DNA of 64,000 nucleotides from Atopomonas sediminilitoris (lineage in GTDB: Bacteria > Pseudomonadota > Gammaproteobacteria > Pseudomonadales > Pseudomonadaceae): NCBI RefSeq assembly GCF_022601735.1, contig NZ_JAKUMM010000001.1, positions 272,911-336,910 of the forward strand, written 5' to 3'. The position numbers were made by a program, and so were the translations under genes. The stretch's first letter is position 1; each line of letters starts with the position of its first letter. Under the pieces are notes generated by a model. It made no database searches. It saw only the letters and a list, made by a program, of their open reading frames with translations, and was not told the origin of the DNA. Positions 26,141 through 36,330 of this stretch are shown here, piece by piece.

Positions 26141-26967
26141 AAGGTCGATCCTGCCGGTGCCTGTACCAAACGCTCGACAAAGAACTCTAGATGGCCACGC
26201 GGATTTGCCGGCAACGGCCATGCATCAACTTTTTGTGCCAAGGCTTTAAAAGCCAAAGCCGCTTTAGAGCGCGGGAACGCTTCGTACACCGCCTTTTGCT
26301 TTTGTACTGCCTTACGCACCACTTCGTCATAAGGCACAGCGCCGACGTATTGCAGCGCCACATCCAAAAAGCGATCAGTGACTTTAGTCAGCTTAGCAAA
26401 CAGATTGCGGCCTTCCTGCGGGCTGTGAACCATATTGGCCAGCACGCGAAAGCGCATGATGCCGTAGTCCCGATTAAGCAGTTTGATCAGGGCGTAGGCG
26501 TCGGTGATTGACGTCGGCTCGTCACACACCACCAGCAGCACTTCTTGTGCGGCGCGCACAAAGCTCACCACCGAGTCGCCAATACCTGCGGCGGTGTCGA
26601 CCACCAGCACATCAACATTTTCACTGATGTCGCTGAAGGCCTGAATTAAACCGGCGTGCTCCATCGGCGACAGCGACACCATCGATTGCGTCCCTGAGGC
26701 CGCCGGCACAATGCGTACGCCGCCCGGACCTTGCAGCAGCACATCGCGCAGTTCGGCTTCGCCAGAAATCACATCCGCGAGGGTTTTCTTCGGCCTCAAA
26801 CCCAGCAACACGTCCACATTGGCAAGGCCTAAGTCGGCGTCCATCAACATCACCCGACGCCCCAAATCAGCCAAGGCCATGCACAGGTTGACCGATACGT
26901 TGGTCTTACCCACACCACCTTTACCCCCGGTGACGGCGATTACCTGTACAGGATGCATGCTACTCAT
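26137..26967 (-). CDS. fleN: Flagellar number regulator FleN (FlhG), MinD/ParA-type ATPase
   Basis: A 276-residue ATPase with the deviant Walker A TGGKGGVGKTN (about 12-22), Walker A' LMDADLGLANVDVLLGL and VLVVDTAAGI. FleN limits flagella to one per pole by antagonising FleQ and acting on FlhF. The ATG at 26967 (MSSMHPVQVIAV) fits the family N-terminus; the frame extends further upstream without family similarity. It is coupled to fliA. Confidence 0.93.
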   Translation of the reverse strand: MSSMHPVQVIAVTGGKGGVGKTNVSVNLCMALADLGRRVMLMDADLGLANVDVLLGLRPKKTLADVISGEAELRDVLLQGPGGVRIVPAASGTQSMVSLSPMEHAGLIQAFSDISENVDVLVVDTAAGIGDSVVSFVRAAQEVLLVVCDEPTSITDAYALIKLLNRDYGIMRFRVLANMVHSPQEGRNLFAKLTKVTDRFLDVALQYVGAVPYDEVVRKAVQKQKAVYEAFPRSKAALAFKALAQKVDAWPLPANPRGHLEFFVERLVQAPAGSTL

Positions 26968-27058
26968 GATGCGAAACTGACCTCTTGCCCAAGTGCCGCG
27001 GCCAAAACGGCGCAGCACGTATTATCTATTGTTGTCGATTTATCGACTTTTGCCGTCA

Positions 27059-28390
27059 TCATACCGCTTGCGGCCAGCCTTCGCCTTTGTCTAAACCGGC
27101 AAACATGCCTTGTAAGGTTTCTTCGGCAGGCTCATCCGGCAGCTGCAAATGCACGGCGCGGCTGACTAACTGCGCGGCAGTCGGCACGCTGATGTCTTCG
27201 GGAATCCGCGGGCCATCGGCCACATAAGCCACCGGCAATTTACGCGTGATCGCTAACGACAGCGCTTCTCCAAGCGTAGCTGCTTCGTCCACACGACTGA
27301 GAATTAAGCCGTTCAGACCGCAGCTTTGATAGTTTTGCCACGCGGTTTGCATCACAGCAGCTTGACTGGTGGCGCCTAACACTAAGTAGTTACGCACTTT
27401 GCCGCGCAAGCTTTCTAGTGCGGTGAGTTGCTCACGCAGACCCGGCGCACTTTTGGGCATACCGGCGGTATCGATCAGCACGGTGCGCTTATCCGCGTAC
27501 TGGCGTAAAACATGTTGCAGCGGCTGTGACGGATCGGCTGCCGTGACCGGCACGCCGAGAATGCGACCCAAGGTGCGCAGTTGCTCCTGCGCGCCGATGC
27601 GGTAGCTGTCTAAGCTCACCAGTGCCAAACTATGGGCGCCGTACTGCAGCACATAGCGCGCAGCCAATTTGGCCAGCGTGGTGGTTTTACCCATACCCGC
27701 AGGCCCCACCAAAGCGATCAAGCCTGGCTCTTGCAAAGGCTCTTTCAGCGGCGTTTTCACCGCGTGGGCCAGATGCGCCAGCACCATGCGCCAAGCTTTA
27801 CGTGGGTCTTTTTCTCGCGCAACACGCGATAACAAGGTACGCGCCATCTCTGCCGGCAAACCCATTTGCAGCAAGCGCTTGCACAGACGAGCTTGCAGCG
27901 GGCTTTGCTGACTGACGCGATTCCACGCCATGCTCCCCAGCTGCACTTCTAGCAATTCACGCAAGCCTGACAGCTCCGCCTTCACTTGCGCCATGCTTTG
28001 ACTATCAGCCGCCGGTGCGGCGACCGGCTCGGCCAAACGCTGCTTCAACGCTTGGGCAAAGTTCACCGGCTCACTGGGTAACACAGGCTCAATGCGCTTA
28101 TCGGTCATTTGCCGATTAGCCGCTTTTTCCTCGGCGCTACGCAGTAATAATTCAGCACGCGCTTGTGCAATCCGCGACTGGGTTTTTTGCAGTTCGCTGG
28201 TTAATGCAGGGCTTGGCTGGGCCGGTGCCGCCGCAGCGCTGGGCGTTGTGGGGTAGTCCAAGCATGCGGTCAACTCAATACCGCCAGCCACTTTACGATT
28301 ACCCATGATGACTGCGTCCGCGCCTAGCTCGTCGCGTACGAATTTCATGGCCTGCCGCATATCGGGGGCGAAGAAGCGTTTAACTTGCAT
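27059..28390 (-). CDS. flhF: Flagellar placement GTPase FlhF
   Basis: A 443-residue SRP-type GTPase: a basic N-terminal B domain (MQVKRFFAPDMRQAMKFVRD), a variable Ala/Pro linker, then an NG domain with G1 loop GPAGMGKTTTLAK at 229-241, VSLDSYRIGAQEQL, VLIDTAGM and a final LPVAYVADGPRIPEDI. FlhF marks the cell pole for flagellum assembly. The order flhA-flhF-fleN-fliA is standard for polar flagellates. Confidence 0.95.
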   Translation of the reverse strand: MQVKRFFAPDMRQAMKFVRDELGADAVIMGNRKVAGGIELTACLDYPTTPSAAAAPAQPSPALTSELQKTQSRIAQARAELLLRSAEEKAANRQMTDKRIEPVLPSEPVNFAQALKQRLAEPVAAPAADSQSMAQVKAELSGLRELLEVQLGSMAWNRVSQQSPLQARLCKRLLQMGLPAEMARTLLSRVAREKDPRKAWRMVLAHLAHAVKTPLKEPLQEPGLIALVGPAGMGKTTTLAKLAARYVLQYGAHSLALVSLDSYRIGAQEQLRTLGRILGVPVTAADPSQPLQHVLRQYADKRTVLIDTAGMPKSAPGLREQLTALESLRGKVRNYLVLGATSQAAVMQTAWQNYQSCGLNGLILSRVDEAATLGEALSLAITRKLPVAYVADGPRIPEDISVPTAAQLVSRAVHLQLPDEPAEETLQGMFAGLDKGEGWPQAV

Positions 28391-28431
28391 GCTGCACCTC
28401 TACTCTGTTGCAACGCACGGTGTGCGCTGGA

Positions 28432-30555
28432 TCAACCGTTCTGGCCGACCGTGGCCACAATCGTGACCTGCTTGTTTTCCGGCACTTCTTGGTACGACAA
28501 CACGTGCAAATTACTGCTGGTCATACGTGCGAACCGCGCCATCATGGCCCGTATCGGACCTGCCACCAGCAACACCGCCGGCTTGCCTTGCATCTCTTGC
28601 CGCTGCACCGCCTCAATCAGAGAGCGCTGCAGCTTTTCTGCCATGCCCGGCTCCAGAAGAATGCCATCTTCCTGACCTTGCCCAGCCTTCTGCATACTGT
28701 TCAGCAATATCTGTTCCAGCTTTGGATCAAGCGTGATAACTGGCAGCTCCGGCTCTAGACCCACGATGTTCTGCACAATGGCGCGGGCCAATGCCACCCG
28801 TACAACGGCGGTAATAACGGCGGGATCTTGACTCTTGCCGGCTTGGTTAGCGATGGCTTCTGCGATGGTGCGGATATCGCGAATAGGCACCTGCTCTTGC
28901 AGCAGGCTTTGCAGCACTTTGAGCAGCCCCGAAAGCGTAATCATGCCCGGCACTAACTCTTCCGCCAGCTTGGGCGAACTGCGCATCAAGTTCTGCAATA
29001 GCTGCTGCACTTCCTCATGCCCGAGCAGTTCATGCGCGTGCAGGTGCAACACTTGATTCAAATGCGTCGCCACCACCGTGCTGGCGTCGACCACGGTGTA
29101 ACCCAGCGACTGCGCCTGATCACGCTGACTGGGCTCAATCCACACGGCTTCCAAACCGAACGCGGGATCACGCCCAGCAATACCATTGACCGTGCCGTAA
29201 ACCTGCCCCGGGTTAATCGCCAATTCGCGTTCGGGATAGATTTCTGCCTCGGCCACCGACACGCCCATCAAGGTCAACCGGTAAGCGTTAGGTAATAAAT
29301 CAAGGTTGTCGCGAATGTGCACCGAAGGCATTAAGAAGCCCAAATCTTGCGAGAGCTTTTTGCGCACGCCTTTAATCCGCGCCAACAACTGTCCACCTTG
29401 ATTGCGGTCGACCAAGGGAATCAGCCGATAGCCGACTTCGAGACCGACCAAGTCCACCGGCGTGACATCATCCCAGCCGAGTTCTTTTGCCTCAGGACGC
29501 TGGGCTGGCGAGGCCTCAAGCTGCTTTTGCGCCTCGACTTCTTCCAGGTCTTTTTTCTGCTGCTGACGCCTCCAAATCCAATACGAACCGGCCGCTGCAA
29601 CCGCGCCCAAACCAATAAACGACACATGCGGCATGCCAGGCACTAAGCCCATGATGATCAAAATCAGCGCGGCAACCCCCAAGGCTTTGGGCGATGCAAA
29701 CATTTGCCGATTGACCTGCTGGCCCATGTCTTCAGAGTCAGAAACACGCGTCACCATGATGGCCGCGGCGGTCGACAACAACAGCGAAGGCACTTGCGCC
29801 ACCAAACCGTCACCGATGGTCAGCAACACGTAAATCCGCCCCGCGTCACCAAAGGTCAGCGCGTGCTGGAACATGCCGATGGCAATACCACCAATGATGT
29901 TGATAAACAGAATCAGCAAGCCGGCGATCGCATCACCGCGAACAAACTTACTGGCACCATCCATCGAGCCGTAGAAGTCCGCTTCTTCGGCGACTTCTGC
30001 GCGGCGGCGCTTGGCTTCTTTTTGGTCGACCAAACCAGCGTTCAAGTCGGCGTCAATGGCCATTTGTTTACCGGGCATGGCATCCAAGGTGAAGCGCGCG
30101 CTCACCTCAGAAATACGCCCGGCACCTTTGGTCACCACGACAAAGTTGATGATCATCAAGATGGCAAACACCACCAAACCGACCACGTAGTTACCGCCGA
30201 TCACCACCTCACCGAAGGCCTTAATCACCTTACCGGCGGCGTCCCCGCCTTCGTGGCCGTACAGCAATACCACGCGCGTTGAAGCCACGTTCAGCGCCAA
30301 GCGCAAGAGCGTAGCGACCAGCAAAATGGTTGGGAAAACCGCGAAATCTAAAGGCCGCAGCGCATAAACGCTGACCAGCAACACCACAATCGACAAGGCG
30401 ATATTGAAGGTAAAGAACACGTCGAGCAGAAACGGCGGCACAGGCAAGGTCATCATGCCGAGGATGACCAGCAGCAAAATCGGCACACCTAAGTTGCCGC
30501 GCGCTAATGTTTGCGCGTTATTGCGAAACGTCCCGACCAGTTGCGTTCGATCCAC
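28432..30555 (-). CDS. flhA: Flagellar export gate protein FlhA
   Basis: A 707-residue protein: about eight membrane helices in residues 20-320 (RGNLGVPILLLVILGMMTLP) with the conserved FHIPEP-type loop, then a cytoplasmic domain that docks chaperone-substrate complexes. I choose the GTG at 30555 (VDRTQLVGTFRNN): it has GGGAG 7 bases upstream and gives the normal length. The longer frame to 30600 does not look like FlhA. A sigma54 site lies about 85 bases upstream. Confidence 0.95.
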   Translation of the reverse strand: MDRTQLVGTFRNNAQTLARGNLGVPILLLVILGMMTLPVPPFLLDVFFTFNIALSIVVLLVSVYALRPLDFAVFPTILLVATLLRLALNVASTRVVLLYGHEGGDAAGKVIKAFGEVVIGGNYVVGLVVFAILMIINFVVVTKGAGRISEVSARFTLDAMPGKQMAIDADLNAGLVDQKEAKRRRAEVAEEADFYGSMDGASKFVRGDAIAGLLILFINIIGGIAIGMFQHALTFGDAGRIYVLLTIGDGLVAQVPSLLLSTAAAIMVTRVSDSEDMGQQVNRQMFASPKALGVAALILIIMGLVPGMPHVSFIGLGAVAAAGSYWIWRRQQQKKDLEEVEAQKQLEASPAQRPEAKELGWDDVTPVDLVGLEVGYRLIPLVDRNQGGQLLARIKGVRKKLSQDLGFLMPSVHIRDNLDLLPNAYRLTLMGVSVAEAEIYPERELAINPGQVYGTVNGIAGRDPAFGLEAVWIEPSQRDQAQSLGYTVVDASTVVATHLNQVLHLHAHELLGHEEVQQLLQNLMRSSPKLAEELVPGMITLSGLLKVLQSLLQEQVPIRDIRTIAEAIANQAGKSQDPAVITAVVRVALARAIVQNIVGLEPELPVITLDPKLEQILLNSMQKAGQGQEDGILLEPGMAEKLQRSLIEAVQRQEMQGKPAVLLVAGPIRAMMARFARMTSSNLHVLSYQEVPENKQVTIVATVGQNG

Positions 30556-30634
30556 GCTGTTGCTCCCGCCCTTAACCCAAATCCGCGCACCAAGGTTCAA
30601 AGCCTTGACGCTTTGCGCTGAATAAATGGGTTAC

Positions 30635-30650
30635 TGCAAGAACCTGACCA
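30635..30650 (-). promoter_or_regulatory. Sigma54 promoter of flhA
   Basis: The minus strand reads TGGTCAGGTTCTTGCA, with GG (30648-30649) exactly 10 bases before GC (30636-30637). It lies between the flhB stop and the flhA start, where sigma54/FleQ-dependent flhA promoters are known in pseudomonads. A weak CAGGC/GCCTG hairpin at 30672-30686 between flhB and this site could end the upstream transcript. Confidence 0.7.
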
Positions 30651-30702
30651 ATGTGCAATTCAATGGAAATTCAGGCAGTTAGCCTGCGTAAACGACGGGC
30701 AA

Positions 30703-31836
30703 TCAGTCGTGCTGCAAATCATCGGGGATGGGCAAGTCTTTGAGTGATGCGGGGCGCTTGCCTTTACCTTCTTGGTACTGGCGCAGCTGGTAGATGTAGG
30801 CCAACACTTGGGCGATGGCCAAGTACAGGCCGGCGGGAATTTCCTGCTCAAGCTCGGTGGAGTAGTACACCGCACGGGCTAAGGCTGGTGACGGCAAGAT
30901 GATGACCTCATGCTCGACGGCGACTTCACGAATCTTAAACGCCAAGAAATCGGCACCTTTAGCCACCAGGCGCGGCGCGCCACCCTTTTCTGGCTCGTAC
31001 TTTAGCGCCACGGAGAAGTGTGTCGGGTTGGTGATCACCACATCCGCCTTGGGCACTTCACCCATCATGCGGCGCTCGGCCATCTCGCGCTGCAACTGGC
31101 GAATCTTGGACTTAACCTCGGGCTTGCCTTCGCTGTCTTTGTATTCGTCGCGCACTTCCTGCTTGGTCATTTTCAGTTTTTGCGCGTTGTCCCAGATCTG
31201 AAAAGGCACATCCACCGCCGCAATCAGCACCAGCGACGCCGACATGATAAACAGGCTCCAGCCGACCATTTTCACGCTGTGCAGCATGGCTGGCAGTAGT
31301 GGCTCATGCGGCAGGCCGGTTAGCTCAGCCAGCTGACTGTTCATCACCACCAGAGCTACGACCAACACCACGCTGAATTTGGCCAGCGCCTTCACTAGCT
31401 CGACCAGCGCTTTGACCGAAAACATGCGCTTGATGCCTTCCAGCGGATTCAAGCGACTGGCTTTAGGCGCTAAGGCTTGTGCGGAAAAGATCACCCCACC
31501 GATACCCGCTGTGCCGACGAACGAGGCGATAAACAGCAGCAACAAGAACGGCACCAAGGCCTCGAGCGCAGAGTAACCCGCGCCAACCAGCAGCTCGCTC
31601 ATGCTGCGCGGATCAAACAAGTGACTGCGGTCTTGGCTAAAGCAGGCGCGCATGATGCGCACGGCCATATCCAACAAGATGCCGCCGCTCATCAAGAGCG
31701 CGGCACTACCGCCCAGGGTGACAGCCAAGGTGGAGAGCTCTTTCGAACGAGCAACCTGCCCTTTCTCCCGCGATTCGCGCAGGCGTTTCTCGGTAGGTTC
31801 CTCTGTTTTTTCCTGACTGCTGTCGTTCTCTGCCAT
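30703..31836 (-). CDS. flhB: Flagellar export switch protein FlhB
   Basis: A 377-residue protein with four membrane segments (about 35-215) and a cytoplasmic domain holding the autocleavage motif NPTH at 270-273 (VVITNPTHFSVALKY). Cleavage lets FliK switch export from rod/hook to filament substrates. It follows fliR by 7 bases. The Pro-rich tail after about 350 is usual. Confidence 0.96.
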   Translation of the reverse strand: MAENDSSQEKTEEPTEKRLRESREKGQVARSKELSTLAVTLGGSAALLMSGGILLDMAVRIMRACFSQDRSHLFDPRSMSELLVGAGYSALEALVPFLLLLFIASFVGTAGIGGVIFSAQALAPKASRLNPLEGIKRMFSVKALVELVKALAKFSVVLVVALVVMNSQLAELTGLPHEPLLPAMLHSVKMVGWSLFIMSASLVLIAAVDVPFQIWDNAQKLKMTKQEVRDEYKDSEGKPEVKSKIRQLQREMAERRMMGEVPKADVVITNPTHFSVALKYEPEKGGAPRLVAKGADFLAFKIREVAVEHEVIILPSPALARAVYYSTELEQEIPAGLYLAIAQVLAYIYQLRQYQEGKGKRPASLKDLPIPDDLQHD

Positions 31837-31843
31837 CGCGACC

Positions 31844-32632
31844 TCACCGTTCGCTTAGCTGACGCAGCATTTGCAGTGCTTCGCTGGCCAGCACTTGGTA
31901 CTGGCCAAGCATGTCGCTGATGCTGATCCAAAAGATCACCAACCCAAGCACTAAGGTCATCGGAAAACCAATCGAGAAAATATTCAGCTGTGGCGCGGCG
32001 CGGGTCATCACGCCAAATGCCAAGTTCACGATCAACAACGCGGTGACTGCCGGTAAGGCAATCAATACGCCTGCGCCCAACACCCAGCTCAAGCGCCCGG
32101 CCAACTCCCAAAAGTGCTCCAGCACCAGCGCATTGCCGACCGGCAAGGTCGTAAAGCTGTTGACCAGTACCTCAAACACCACCAGATGCCCGTTCATGCT
32201 TAAAAACAGCAAGGTCACCAGCAACAAAAGAAACTGGCTAAGCACGGGCACCGACACGCCGTTGCTGGGGTCGACCATGGAGGCAAAGCCCAAGCCCATC
32301 TGCATGGCAATCAACTGGCCCGCCACCACAAAAATGTGGAAAAACAACTGCAAAAAGAACCCCATGCTGGCACCCACCAAGATCTGCTCAGCAATCAGCA
32401 TTATGTTGGGCACACTTAAGGCATCGACCACGGGCATCGGCGGCAAGGTCGGGGCAATCAACACGGTAAACGACAGCGCCAAATACAAACGCACGCGCAT
32501 CGGCACGAGTTGCGTACCAATGATGGGCATGGTCATGAATAGCGAAGCAAGGCGAAACAGTGGCAGTAAGAACTGACCAATCCAGCCGCCGATTTGCTCT
32601 GTGGTGAGCGCCAGCATCGCTGCGTCAGCCAA
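31844..32632 (-). CDS. fliR: Flagellar export gate protein FliR
   Basis: A 262-residue membrane protein with about six hydrophobic segments and the family stretch LGFASMVDPSNGVSVPVLSQF. It is part of the FliPQR export gate. It overlaps fliQ by 8 bases and precedes flhB. Confidence 0.95.
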   Translation of the reverse strand: MADAAMLALTTEQIGGWIGQFLLPLFRLASLFMTMPIIGTQLVPMRVRLYLALSFTVLIAPTLPPMPVVDALSVPNIMLIAEQILVGASMGFFLQLFFHIFVVAGQLIAMQMGLGFASMVDPSNGVSVPVLSQFLLLLVTLLFLSMNGHLVVFEVLVNSFTTLPVGNALVLEHFWELAGRLSWVLGAGVLIALPAVTALLIVNLAFGVMTRAAPQLNIFSIGFPMTLVLGLVIFWISISDMLGQYQVLASEALQMLRQLSER

Positions 32633-32894
32633 TTAACGAGGGAATGTTTTTGATCAACGTCTCGGTGAAGTCGATCAACTGCTGCGCCAACCATGGACCA
32701 GTCCAAATCATGGTCATCAAGGTGACGATCAAGCGCGGCAAAAAACTTAACGTTTGTTCGTTAATTTGCGTGGCGGCCTGAAACGTCGCCACCACCAAGC
32801 CCACCAGCAAGCTGGGCACCACGATCACCATCACGATCATCGCCGTCAGCCACAAGGCTTCGCGGAACAGGTCAATCGCCACTTCTGGGGTCAT
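32625..32894 (-). CDS. fliQ: Flagellar export gate protein FliQ
   Basis: An 89-residue protein with two membrane helices (about 15-40 and 50-72) and the conserved VATFQAATQINEQTLSFLPR loop. It is a component of the FliPQR export gate. Its size and position between fliP and fliR are canonical. Confidence 0.96.
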   Translation of the reverse strand: MTPEVAIDLFREALWLTAMIVMVIVVPSLLVGLVVATFQAATQINEQTLSFLPRLIVTLMTMIWTGPWLAQQLIDFTETLIKNIPSLIG

Positions 32895-32915
32895 TACTGC
32901 CTCCTCGCGCGCGGG

Positions 32916-33710
32916 CTACACGCCACCAAAGCTGGCCGCTAATGTGCCAATGATCAGCGCCCAGCCATCGACCAAGACGAACAGCATCAACTTAAAGGGC
33001 AGCGACACAATCAAGGGCGAGAGCATCATCATACCCATGGCCATCAACACGCTGGACACCACCAAGTCGATCACCAAAAAGGGAATGAAGATCATAAAAC
33101 CGATCTGAAACGCGGTTTTTAACTCGGAGGTAATAAACGCCGGCACCAAAATAGTCAGCGGGGCGTCTTCGGGCGTGGCGATATCCGTGCGTTTGGACAA
33201 GCGCACAAACAGCTCCAGATCGCTTTCACGGGTTTGCGCCAACATAAAGCGTTTGATCGGCACTTGCGCTTTTTCCAGCGCAGGCACAGCGGCCAATTGC
33301 TCGTTTAAGTAGGGCTGCAAGGCGTCGCGGTTAATTTCATCAAAGGTCGGCGCCATGATGAACATAGTCAAAAACAAGGCGATACCAACCAGCACTTGGT
33401 TCGAGGGGGTCTGCTGCAAGCCCAAGGCTTGGCGCAAAATGGCAAACACCACAACGATGCGGGTAAAGCTGGTCATCAACATAACGATGGCGGGGATAAA
33501 GCCCAGCGCCGTCATGATCAGTAAGATTTGCAGACTAACGCTGTATTGCTGCTGGCCTTGGTCGTCGTTACTGAGGGTAATCGCCGGTATCGACAGCGGG
33601 TCAGCGGCCTGTGCCCACGGCGCTAAGCCTAGCAAGGTAAAGCCGAGCAATAACCAAGGCGTGCCACGCAGAAACAGCGCCCGCAGCGCCGGCAACACCT
33701 TGGACATCAT
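32916..33710 (-). CDS. fliP: Flagellar export gate protein FliP
   Basis: A 264-residue protein with a cleavable signal peptide (hydrophobic 15-30, AQA at 33-35), then four membrane helices with [21 protein letters not shown] and [25 protein letters not shown]. It forms the core of the export gate. It overlaps the fliO stop by 4 bases. Confidence 0.96.
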   Translation of the reverse strand: MMSKVLPALRALFLRGTPWLLLGFTLLGLAPWAQAADPLSIPAITLSNDDQGQQQYSVSLQILLIMTALGFIPAIVMLMTSFTRIVVVFAILRQALGLQQTPSNQVLVGIALFLTMFIMAPTFDEINRDALQPYLNEQLAAVPALEKAQVPIKRFMLAQTRESDLELFVRLSKRTDIATPEDAPLTILVPAFITSELKTAFQIGFMIFIPFLVIDLVVSSVLMAMGMMMLSPLIVSLPFKLMLFVLVDGWALIIGTLAASFGGV

Positions 33711-34159
33711 GCGCGCTTATCCTTGTTCAGCATTTCTAGCAAACGCTGGGCAAACTCGGGCTGCTCATTGCTGGTCGTGGTCACGGGGATCGGCTCACGT
33801 AACTCGTGCAAGGTGCTAATGCGGCCCGGGCTTACGCCCAACAACAATTGCTGATTACCCACCTGCACCAGCACTAAGCGCTCACGCGGGCTCAGCGGCA
33901 CCGCCGCGAGCAATTTGATTGCACCTTTACCGGCAGGGCCAAACTGCTGCATACGACGCATCAGCCACGCCATCACAAACACCAGCGCGATCACTGCCAG
34001 CAGCGCCACGCTCAGCTCAATCAGCTTGCTGCCCCAAGCCAAAGGCTCAGCGGTCGCGGCGGCTTCAGCGACAGGGGCTGCACTGACGGCAGCAGCGGCT
34101 AGAGCCTGTTCACCGATCAGCGCGGCACAACAGGCCATGAGTAAGCGCTTAGTCATCAA
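33707..34159 (-). CDS. fliO: Flagellar assembly protein FliO
   Basis: A 150-residue protein: signal-like N-terminus ([21 protein letters not shown]), one membrane helix (about 48-67) and a small cytoplasmic domain with [20 protein letters not shown]. FliO helps assemble FliP rings. It overlaps both fliN and fliP by 4 bases. Confidence 0.9.
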   Translation of the reverse strand: MMTKRLLMACCAALIGEQALAAAAVSAAPVAEAAATAEPLAWGSKLIELSVALLAVIALVFVMAWLMRRMQQFGPAGKGAIKLLAAVPLSPRERLVLVQVGNQQLLLGVSPGRISTLHELREPIPVTTTSNEQPEFAQRLLEMLNKDKRA

Positions 34160-34635
34160 CGCAACTTCTTAATCCGCTCGCTGGGGCTGATCACGTCGGT
34201 CAGGCGGATGCCAAACTTTTCGTTCACCACCACCACCTCGCCGTGCGCAATCAAGGTGCCATTGACCAGCACATCCAGCGGCTCGCCAGCCAGGCGATCC
34301 AACTCAACCACCGAGCCTTGGTTTAACTGCAGCAAGTTACGGATGGTGATATTGGTATTGCCCACCTCCATGGAAATAACCACGGGGATATCCAGAATGA
34401 CATCCAGATTGGGCCCTTCCAGGCTCACATCACCGCTCGCTTTGGGTGGCGTGCCAAATTGCTCCATTGGCGCAGCACCAGCCGCAGGGGCGCTATCGGC
34501 CTGATTCATCAAGGCATCAATATCGTCCTGCCCGGCATCATCACCTGACTCCGCCAGCGCCGCAGCCCACTCATCGGCTAGCGCTTCGTCGTCTTGTGCG
34601 CCTTCTTCTGGGGCTTGGTTCTCTTCATCAGCCAT
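34156..34635 (-). CDS. fliN: Flagellar motor switch protein FliN
   Basis: A 159-residue protein. The first 60 or so residues are acidic (Glu/Asp/Ala), followed by a surface-presentation domain with VNGTLIAHGEVVVVNEKFGIRLTDVI. FliN forms the bottom of the C-ring and binds FliH. The ATG at 34635 has GAGG upstream; a TTG at 34641 is less likely. Confidence 0.95.
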   Translation of the reverse strand: MADEENQAPEEGAQDDEALADEWAAALAESGDDAGQDDIDALMNQADSAPAAGAAPMEQFGTPPKASGDVSLEGPNLDVILDIPVVISMEVGNTNITIRNLLQLNQGSVVELDRLAGEPLDVLVNGTLIAHGEVVVVNEKFGIRLTDVISPSERIKKLR

Positions 34636-34686
34636 GAACAACCTCTTTATCTAACGGCTTGAAGGGGGCAGCAAAGCCTCCTTCGC

Positions 34687-35658
34687 TTAACGAGTGGATT
34701 TAATCGGCTCAATGACTTGCAGCGATAGGTTGCCTTTGTGCGAGCCGATTTTTACTTTGAAGGTAGGCACGCCGTTGGCGCGCATGACCATGTGCTCGGG
34801 CAGCTCCACCGGAATCACATCGCCATTTTTCATATTTAGAATGTCGCGCAACTTTAGCTTGCGCCGCACCACGGTCGAACTCAGCGGCACGGGGGCGTCG
34901 AGAATATCTTCGCGCAGTGACTTCACCCAACGCTCGTCCTGATCATCAATATCAGATTGCACGCCAGCATCGAGCATCTCGCGAATCGGCTCGACCATGG
35001 AGTACGGCATGGTCAGGTGCATATCCCCGCCACCGCCATCAAGCTCCACATGGAAGGTCGAAACCACCACCACTTCGCTGGGGCTTACGATGTTGGCCAG
35101 CGCGGGGTTCACCTCTGAGCCGATGTAGTCAAACGACAACTTAAACACCGAGTTCCACGCCTCTTTCATATCGATAAAGGCTTGGTCCAGCACCATGCGC
35201 ACCACGCGCAACTCGGTGGGGGTGAATTCACGGCCTTCAATCTTGGCGTGACGGCCATCGCCGCCAAAGAAGTTGTCCACCAACTTGAACACCAACTTAG
35301 CGTCCATGATGAACAGCGCCGTGCCGCGAAGCGGCTTCATCTTGACCAGGTTCAAGCTGGTGGGCACGTACAGCGAGTGTACGTACTCGCCAAACTTCAT
35401 CACCTGCACACCGCCGACCGCGACGTCAGCGGAGCGGCGCAGCATGTTGAACAAGCTCACCCGGGTGTAACGCGCAAAGCGCTCATTGATCATCTCAAGG
35501 GTGGGCATGCGCCCACGCACAATACGGTCCTGACTGGTCAGGTCGTATTGCTTGATGCTGCCAGGAACAACATCCGTTTCGGTTTCAACATCCCCGTCAT
35601 CGACGCCATGCAATAAGGCGTCAATTTCGTCTTGGGATAACAGATCTTGTACGGCCAT
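34687..35658 (-). CDS. fliM: Flagellar motor switch protein FliM
   Basis: A 323-residue protein starting with the CheY-P-binding peptide (LSQDEIDALLHG, 7-18). A middle CheC-like domain (RYTRVSLFNMLRRSADVAV) and a C-terminal FliN-like domain (KLKLRDILNMKNGDVIPVEL) follow. FliM relays CheY-P binding to rotor direction. It lies between fliL and fliN in the fliLMNOPQR-flhB operon. Confidence 0.96.
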   Translation of the reverse strand: MAVQDLLSQDEIDALLHGVDDGDVETETDVVPGSIKQYDLTSQDRIVRGRMPTLEMINERFARYTRVSLFNMLRRSADVAVGGVQVMKFGEYVHSLYVPTSLNLVKMKPLRGTALFIMDAKLVFKLVDNFFGGDGRHAKIEGREFTPTELRVVRMVLDQAFIDMKEAWNSVFKLSFDYIGSEVNPALANIVSPSEVVVVSTFHVELDGGGGDMHLTMPYSMVEPIREMLDAGVQSDIDDQDERWVKSLREDILDAPVPLSSTVVRRKLKLRDILNMKNGDVIPVELPEHMVMRANGVPTFKVKIGSHKGNLSLQVIEPIKSTR

Positions 35659-35679
35659 GCTGGGCGCTACCTTATGGCT

Positions 35680-36195
35680 TTATTGCAAAACAAAATTGGT
35701 AAACAGCACTTGCTCTACCACTTCATCGCCCACTTCACGCTGAGCGATTTCCTTAACCTTGGCGGTGGCTAAGTCACGCAGCTGCGTCTTGCCTTCGGGT
35801 TTTTGCAGTTCGGCAAAATTTTGACTGGAAAAGAGCATGACCAGCTCATTCTTCAGTACGGGCATATGCACTTTCAGCTCATCCAGCTTGGCTTGGTCAC
35901 GCGCCATTAAGCTGATGTGCACCTGCATATAGTGATTGCGCCCTTCATGGTTGTAATTGACCACAAAGGCGGGTGTTAGCGGCTCATACAAGGCTGGTAG
36001 TTTGACCGGCTCTGCAGGCTCTGCGGCTTCTTCAGCGGCTGGTTCTGACTGGCCGCCTAAAAAGAAATACACCCCGCCGGCTGACGCTGCGCCGACCACA
36101 ATAAAGCCCACCAGCATCATGATGATGAGTTTCTTATTGCCTGCGGGTTTTGCCTCGGCGGCCTCTGCTGCTGGTTTTTGCTCTTGTTTTGCCAT
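35680..36195 (-). CDS. fliL: Flagellar basal-body protein FliL
   Basis: A 171-residue protein with a Lys/Ala/Glu-rich cytoplasmic start, one membrane helix (about 27-48) and a periplasmic domain (PAFVVNYNHEGRNHYMQVHISLM). FliL supports the stators under load. It is the first gene of the operon and has a sigma54 site about 55 bases upstream. Confidence 0.95.
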   Translation of the reverse strand: MAKQEQKPAAEAAEAKPAGNKKLIIMMLVGFIVVGAASAGGVYFFLGGQSEPAAEEAAEPAEPVKLPALYEPLTPAFVVNYNHEGRNHYMQVHISLMARDQAKLDELKVHMPVLKNELVMLFSSQNFAELQKPEGKTQLRDLATAKVKEIAQREVGDEVVEQVLFTNFVLQ

Positions 36196-36245
36196 GCCAA
36201 TAATCCGTCATTCCGAGCCGCTGTTCGCGGGTGTAAGGGATGTTG

Positions 36246-36261
36246 AGCAAGAGCTATGCCA
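36246..36261 (-). promoter_or_regulatory. Sigma54 promoter of the fliL operon
   Basis: The minus strand reads TGGCATAGCTCTTGCT: GG (36259-36260) is 10 bases before GC (36247-36248). It is placed 51-66 bases upstream of fliL, after the fliK terminator. Confidence 0.75.
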
Positions 36262-36330
36262 TCGCAGCGCGTCAAGACTCAACCAATCGCCCGTCGCTGG
36301 GCTTAAAGGCATTGTAGACGCGCGCACAGC

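Noticed and set aside
29704..30282. A 192-codon plus-strand frame opposite flhA
   Set aside because: It is rich in His/Gln/Asp as expected for the complement of membrane-helix codons and shows no independent gene signals.
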